Source of the DNA: Amphibalanus amphitrite
Lineage: Eukaryota; Arthropoda; Thecostraca; Balanomorpha; Balanidae
Length of the DNA stretch: 64,000 bases
Direction: 5' to 3'
Assembly: GCF_019059575.1 (NCBI RefSeq)
Contig: NW_024881507.1
Location: forward strand, 1,178,001 to 1,242,000
Below the pieces are notes generated by a model. That model did no database searches and had not been told where the DNA came from. It worked only from the letters and a program-made list of their open reading frames with translations. Below, one piece after another: positions 58,582 to 64,000 of this stretch; position 1 is the stretch's first letter; each line of letters opens with the position of its first letter. Made by a program: the position numbers and the translations under genes.

Positions 58582-61500
58582 CTACAGCACGTGGTTGGTG
58601 AGGTTGGCCGGCACGGCTGACTCTGTCGAGTCCACCACCTTGTCCTCATCCTCCTCCCACGGATGGCGGCCCGGCTCGTCCTGAACAAACAGAGACAGCG
58701 CGGTGGTTACCTCGAGACAGGGAACTGACAACAGAGCAGCAAAGAGACGCTAAAGGCGAGAAGGTGAAATAGCGGAGGTGGAGGTGAAATAGTGAACCCG
58801 AAAATCTTAACCCAGACCCGGGGCAAAAAAAAGACAACACGAAAAATATCAAAGTTCCCGAAGCAAACTGAAAACACACGGCAAAAAACATCGAATACGT
58901 ATTATTTAGAAGTAACGAGTATCTGCCACCCCATCCACATCGCGGCGAAACACAGTCCTGTTTCCCGTTCATCGGTCGTATCCTGTCCCCGTTATGCCCC
59001 GCGTCCCATCCGTCCTCACCTCGAGCTGCGGCTGCTCCTCGGTGAGCGGGTTCCGCGCCACCACCAGGTCCAGCCGGTCGCCCACCGAGGCGATCAGAGG
59101 CACGATATGACAGCAGTCGTGCTCAGTGGTCGGCGTCTGGTTCACCTGGCGGCCAAACATCGGGTCAGCGCTTGAGTCAGTAGACGGAATTGCACGAAAA
59201 AAAGATGTGTCGAATGTGACATGGCTTGGCCCTTTGTGTCAAATCTGCATAAGTGTGGCGAGAGCCACACCTCAGCCCGGTCAGACGCGCTCGTGATGGA
59301 ACGACTCTGGTCACTCAGTGACTTAGTAGGTAACTATCGCGCCGAAGAAAACCGTAAATGAAAGGCACAAGGCTGATTGATGGACACACACTTTGGCGCA
59401 AGCATTACACATAACGTATCATGACGTATCTCTCACGAATCATGGCTTTGAAAGCGACTATCGATTCTAAAACACGATGAAATAGACATGACAAAACCGG
59501 GTGCGATCATTGTGATAGTCGACAAGTGAGCGTGAGGACGAAGTAGAAGATGCACGCACGGACACAGACGGGCAGGACAAACCGTAGGAATGTGAAATGA
59601 CAGACCATAAGTGCAACAAATCAGACAAGCACCCAGGACGAATTGTGCGGACGGACACCGAATGCAGAATGTCCACGCCTGTGGTGCAGTTGGTGCTCGC
59701 TCGTCACCAACCTCGCTGGCGCCTCGCTGCCTCAGGCCCCTGATGCCAGCCAGGAACATCTGCAGCGGATTTCGGCCGGTACCGCCGTGCCCACCCGCCC
59801 TAAAGTCGCACACCTAACAGCGACGGCCGGCCGCCCAGTCGGAATTAATCATGACGCGCAGTCATTAATAATGCGGTGTGGTTGTAAAGCATAGCAGAGA
59901 CAATGATTAACAACGGTTATAAGGTAACGTAAAGCACCAGTATAGCGCCTTTTGGGGCGACTAACGGAGCGAGCGAGGGGGTGAGTCTTGCAAGTGCGAA
60001 ATTTCGAGGGGGTACCTCCAACTGACTTGTGCACGGCACCCTACTGACTGGTCTCTAGCGATGTGCCAAATTTGGGCACAATCGGCCCAGCCGTTCTCGA
60101 GATCTGGAAGCGGCACCCTGCACGTGCGCACGTGCAAAATGGGTCCCAACTGACTCGTGCACGGCACCCTAGTAACCGGTCCCTAACTGTGTACCAAATT
60201 TGAGCGCAATCGGTCGAGCCGTTCTCGAGATCTGGAAACGACCCCTGCACGTGCGCACGTGCAGCGGCACCCCAACTCTGGCACATGGATATGCAGTGCC
60301 TAGTGGGTGCCTACCTACATGCCAACTCTCAGCGCAATCGGCCAAGTAGTTACCGAGATATTGCAACAATTACAAAAGTGACACCTCTTCGTTTTGCACG
60401 TGGCACGTGCATAAGGGGTCACCCACATGCATCGGGAATAGTCCAATACTTGGTAGAAGGAATGAAGCTACCCTACAAAAATTACCGCATGTAAATCGGT
60501 CAAGTGGTTGCTGAGATATAAGCCTCGCAAAAGCGTCCGCACGGCCGGCCGGCCGGCCGGCCGGCCGCTCATACTCAGAAATTTCCGTTATTCTACGTAA
60601 GACTCCGCTCGCTTCGCTCGCTCCGTAATGAATAAGTGACTTCTTGTGCCTGATTTAGTATCCAAGGGCGTGCAAACTAGGGCCAGCAAGCATTCACGCC
60701 GCTGCACACACTGCAAAACCAATGGCTGAAGACGCAGCACACTACTACAAAAATCAAAGGTTTATGAGTGGGCAAACGAACTAGGCCGCAGTATCACCCA
60801 CGATGCAGCAGTCAGCTCACCTGCAGGATTCTGTCGTAGGGCCGCAGGATGCCGCTCTTATCCGCCGGGCCGCCCGGCTTCACCCGCGCCACGAACACGC
60901 CCTTTACATAGAGCGCGTTCGACAGGCTGAACCCAAAGTCCTCATAGACGGGGTCTTTGAACAGGGTGACCCGGTGCACCTGGACGGGCACCAGGTGCCG
61001 GCTGTCGCGACTGAGCGCCGTATAGGAGCCGGGCAGCCGGAACTCGGGAGCGCTGGCGGCGCCGCGCGCCTCCTCCCGCGGCCGGCAGAGGGAGCCAGCC
61101 GCCAGCCGGCGCTCGGCCAGCTCCGACTCCGACTGCGGGTGGAGGCCGGCCGACACCTCGGTGGTCCAGTTGGGCAGCCGCGGCGGCTTCACAGAGACGG
61201 CGCGGCTGCCGCAGAGGCTGCCGGCGCCGCTGCCGGAGCCGCTGCCGCCCGCAGGCCGACGGCCCGCGCCTGCAACCGGTGACACTGTGAGACACAGCTG
61301 CCAGACTAGATAGACTACGGAGTAGCTTCAGGCATGTTGGAACTAAACAGTCTGGTGTCATGCCTACTTAATCCGTTATAACAAAGAGCAATTCAATGAT
61401 AAACCGATCGCTACAAAAGGCGATAAGTAACAAACACTTCAACAATCCAGGCACCGGCTCGTAATCGGCAAGATCTACATTTAGGACCAAACAGCAACCA

Positions 61501-63310
61501 CCCCAGCGTCACCTCATTATGTACTCCACCACGGCTCAGCCCATTTACCATCATCGAGTCGCTGGTCCTCGAAGTCCCTGCGGAACGACTCGACCTCCTC
61601 CAGGTCGGAGAGCACCTTGTTCCAGTCCTCCTCCGCCTCAGTGTCGTCACCCTGGGCGGACTGGGGCCGGCCGGCGGCCAGACGCTGCGCCTGCGTCTCC
61701 CACCGCTCGCCGCCAGCGCCGCCCGAGTCGCGGTCACAGCCCGAGTCTGACCGAGGGACGGACGGATGGGTCAGGAGTTATCCGACATTGGATCGTTAGA
61801 ACATAGCACACGTTTCAAGTGAGCAAGAAGCCGTTTAATAAGCAGCCAAGGCATACATCTGCCAACTCGTTAGGTTCATTTATCGGCACAAAAACGCTTC
61901 CTGTCACATCTTCCTCGTTTCCGTTTGGTCACCTACCTGCCGCCGTTTTGGCTCCGTCGATGCAGTCGGAGCCGGAGCCGGAGCCGGAGCCGGCCGGAGC
62001 CAGCCGGAGCCGGGGCAGCTCGGCGGCGGCCGCGGCTGCGCTGTCCCACGACTCGACGGCGCTGTCCACGGAGGCGAGGGCCGAGCCGGGCGGCCGCGGC
62101 GGGTCGCGACACCCGCTGGTGCTCAGACTGGCCGAGCTCAGAGAGCCGCCTGGGCCGAGCGGGGGCGGACGGTCAGTGCTGGAAGGGCTGGGAGGGTGGT
62201 GAAAGGGCCGAGGTGGTAGTGAGAGGAACACTGCTCAGGTAGCAGGGCTGTGAGTTGGAAGCGAGAGAGAAAGCTAAGAGGGCTGAGATAAGAAAGCTTG
62301 AACCTGAAACCATTTTGACATGTCAAACTCCTAGGCCGTAGCCACATTGTGTGGCCATCGCTGCATTCGCCTACCCCTCCACCCGTCCTGACAAACTAAG
62401 CTGGCAGTTACTCCAGCTGTACCAGTCACCGCACCGACTCTCCCGACCCCTCCCTTCCCAAGTTCCACTCACGTCTATTGACGGCTCCTCTGGCCACCTT
62501 GAGGCGCACCACGTCGGTCGAGTTCTGCAGCAGCTGGATGGCCTCGGAGAGGGGCCGGCCGCGCAGAGAGCTGCCGTTTATGGCCAGCACCCGGTCACCG
62601 ACGTGCAGCGCGCCCGTCCGCTCAGCCAGACCGCCTGCCGGCGGGGAGAACGGTCAGAGTCGGTCATACTGCGGGCGGGAGCGGTCAGTTCCGGTCATAC
62701 TAGCCGTTTTCACGACGGGCTATCCGGCGAATGCACCTAATTTGACCAAATCTGCACCTAATTTCTTTTACAGCAAATATCTTCATTTAATGAATTTATT
62801 TCAGTGTTTTAATCGATGATGCTCTCTGATAATATGACAAAGCAGGCATATAAGCAATTAGTGCAACTAGCTGATAGCTGCTAAGAGACACACTGAACCT
62901 GATTTGACCAAATCTGCACCTAATCTGTACCAGATGTGCACCAAATGTGTACCAGATGGCCGTCGTGAAAACGGCTATTATGAGGACGACTCAGTCGCAG
63001 CAGGGGCTACGTCTGGCACAACGAACGAACTTAAAGCGAAAACCGACCCAAACTAGAAACACGAATGATATGTATAGTAGCTAGAATACTCTAGAATAAT
63101 ATAAGGCATGTCTTCCCAGACTACAGCCACCCATACACTATATCACTGTCTGACCACTCTGCCCGCCCCGACCGGCTGTCTCACCGTCTGTGAGTCCGGA
63201 GATGAAGACGGGGTCGAACGGCTCCTCCGTTCCGGAGATGGTCAGTCCCAGCGGTCCGCCGTGCCGCTCCAGCTCCACGGTAAACACCACGCGAGACGGG
63301 TCGGACGTGT
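58582..63310 (-). CDS. Grip: Glutamate receptor-interacting protein (GRIP), C-terminal seven exons, 5' partial
   Basis: Exons (minus): 63185-63310, 62473-62634, 61937-62149, 61549-61746, 60821-61269, 59020-59145, 58582-58680. Phases are continuous; 457 codons including the stop are visible and the N-terminal part lies beyond 64000. GRIP is a multi-PDZ scaffold that links receptors and kinesin cargo at synapses and muscle. The first two exons form a PDZ domain equal to GRIP PDZ6: [20 protein letters not shown], then [20 protein letters not shown], then [19 protein letters not shown] long Ser/Pro/Gly-rich and then acidic linker follows. It includes [20 protein letters not shown], matching the conserved acidic segment of GRIP. 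A second PDZ (PDZ7) follows, with [20 protein letters not shown] and [17 protein letters not shown] joined to [20 protein letters not shown]. The short tail ends [13 protein letters not shown]-flanked MITE and another repeat lie in its introns. Confidence 0.88.
59962..60628. mobile_element. Repeat element with GAGCGAGCG ends and 128-bp tandem core
   Basis: It lies in the GRIP intron between exons 59020-59145 and 60821-61269. It starts near TAACGGAGCGAGCGAG and ends near CTCGCTCGCTCCGTAA, roughly inverted. The interior has tandem copies at about 60021 and 60149 (period 128 bp) with GTGCACGGCACCCT, CAATCGG and CCGTTCTCGAGATCTGG motifs, then a degenerate third. A GGCC run follows at 60543-60567. 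No frame is recognisable. Boundaries are approximate and the superfamily is unknown. Confidence 0.6.
60543..60567. repeat. (GGCC)n run
   Basis: A perfect GGCC tandem of about six copies lies at the right side of the repeat element in the GRIP intron. Confidence 0.9.
62701..62977. mobile_element. TA-flanked MITE in GRIP intron
   Basis: The 273-bp element at 62703-62975 has 16-bp perfect terminal inverted repeats GCCGTTTTCACGACGG and TA at both edges (62701-62702 and 62976-62977), as expected of Tc1/mariner-type target choice. It has no coding capacity. CAAATCTGCACCTAAT motifs repeat near both ends. It lies just upstream, in gene sense, of the PDZ6 second exon. Confidence 0.8.
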
Positions 63311-64000
63311 CTGTACACACGGACACTATGAGAGTCAGGCGGGCACGCTGCACAAGCGCTACACCACACAGCTCATACGAATTATATACGGGCACGACGA
63401 TGGTGCAACACATCTAAAAAATTTGATGGAGGAGGCATATTCACTACTCGCGATATATCTAAGGACTAAGCGTTTAACGAGTCATCCACATCACCAAAGC
63501 TATAGATCAACTAATCATCGTCATCCCAGTTCATTCAGCTCTGATGACTATCCCATAGATGACCAGAAAAAGGCCTGACATCCCGAGTCTCCCCTGATTT
63601 ACGATCCGCCCACTCCCATTCCTGGCAGCCACTAACAGACGCCGTCACAATGTTTATCATAACGCGGCGGCGGCCGGCGTCACAAATCCAAACAAACCAC
63701 GCTCATCTGTTACCACCGCCAAAGACGAGTGGCGCCGAATGAAAACATACCGCGGCGATATGAGTACCTACCACCAGCTGAGACAGAGGGAGGGGGGAGC
63801 AAGGGACATCTACTCGGAACACCACACAGCTGGGCGCTACAAGTAGTGACATGAACCTCGACGGAGGGGGTGGGCCTGGGGTACCTTGTCTGTGACGAGC
63901 TGGACTAAACTAGGACGAAGCCTCCGGCATGCATGGCCTGCACATCCCACACATGTACATACGTCATACTCGTATATCTATTTGCCTAGCATCTTGGGTC
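63311..64000. other. GRIP intron, no further exon found
   Basis: The acceptor of the last visible GRIP exon is at 63311. The rest of the window should be an intron of the gene. No further exon matching PDZ5 or linker sequence was found. A GC-rich patch (CGGCGGCGGCCGGCG) lies near 63665. The open frame at 63108-63578 on plus is the complement of the PDZ6 exon plus intron and is not a gene. Confidence 0.5.

Noticed and set aside
63108-63578. 156-codon plus-strand frame at the GRIP PDZ6 exon
   Set aside because: It is antisense to the exon at 63185-63310, which has conserved PDZ sequence and splice sites on the minus strand.

Overview
The window is nuclear DNA from an animal. Genes are split by GT-AG introns, mobile-element remnants sit in introns and spacers, and every recognisable protein is a conserved metazoan one. 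Exons are very GC-rich with a C/G-ending codon bias; introns and spacers are much more AT-rich. Protein content (GRIP with PDZ domains, BBS7, a PIERCE1-like axonemal protein) fits a ciliated bilaterian. An arthropod, possibly a crustacean such as a barnacle, is my best guess, at low confidence. No bacterial, organellar or rRNA genes were seen.

Layout. 1-1.7 kb: no recognised gene. 1.7-4.1 kb (-): YIF1, five exons. 7.4-8.0 kb (+): UQCRQ, two exons. 10.4-15.8 kb (-): API5, nine exons. 16.8-30.0 kb (+): COPA, nineteen exons, 1228 codons. 31.0-45.6 kb (-): ATP5PB, five exons, with a first intron of about 13 kb packed with repeats. 46.2-53.4 kb (+): BBS7, fifteen exons. 54.65-55.7 kb (+): a single-exon type II membrane protein of the C1GALT1/COSMC type. 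56.8-57.3 kb (+): a two-exon PIERCE1-like gene. 58.6-63.3 kb (-): the C-terminal seven exons of GRIP, whose 5' part lies beyond the window. All exon joins were checked by hand for splice sites and phase, and each complete gene reads through to a stop.

Gene arrangement. API5/COPA (about 1 kb apart) and ATP5PB/BBS7 (about 0.6 kb apart) are head to head and probably share bidirectional promoters. UQCRQ/API5, COPA/ATP5PB and PIERCE1-like/GRIP are convergent. YIF1 and COPA both act in ER-Golgi traffic, UQCRQ and ATP5PB in oxidative phosphorylation, and BBS7 and PIERCE1 in cilia. These genes are co-located but I infer no operon-like relation.

Repeats. The most striking object is a 7.1 kb foldback element (38211-45297) inside ATP5PB intron 1. 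It is flanked by a perfect 9-bp direct duplication (AAAACAGAC). Its two arms are built from about 7 and 15 tandem copies of a unit of about 278 bp, meet at an 8-nt loop, and leave no room for a transposase. The same intron holds a 204-bp-period CCAATTGG-rich array, a palindromic MITE of the same family, and an inverted pair of elements with tRNA-like Pol III boxes. Three different TTAA-flanked MITEs lie at 6272-6821, 11229-12091 and 18138-19021. The last carries many AGGTCA nuclear-receptor half-sites. A TA-flanked MITE lies in GRIP, and further terminal-inverted-repeat elements lie in BBS7 intron 14 and a GRIP intron.
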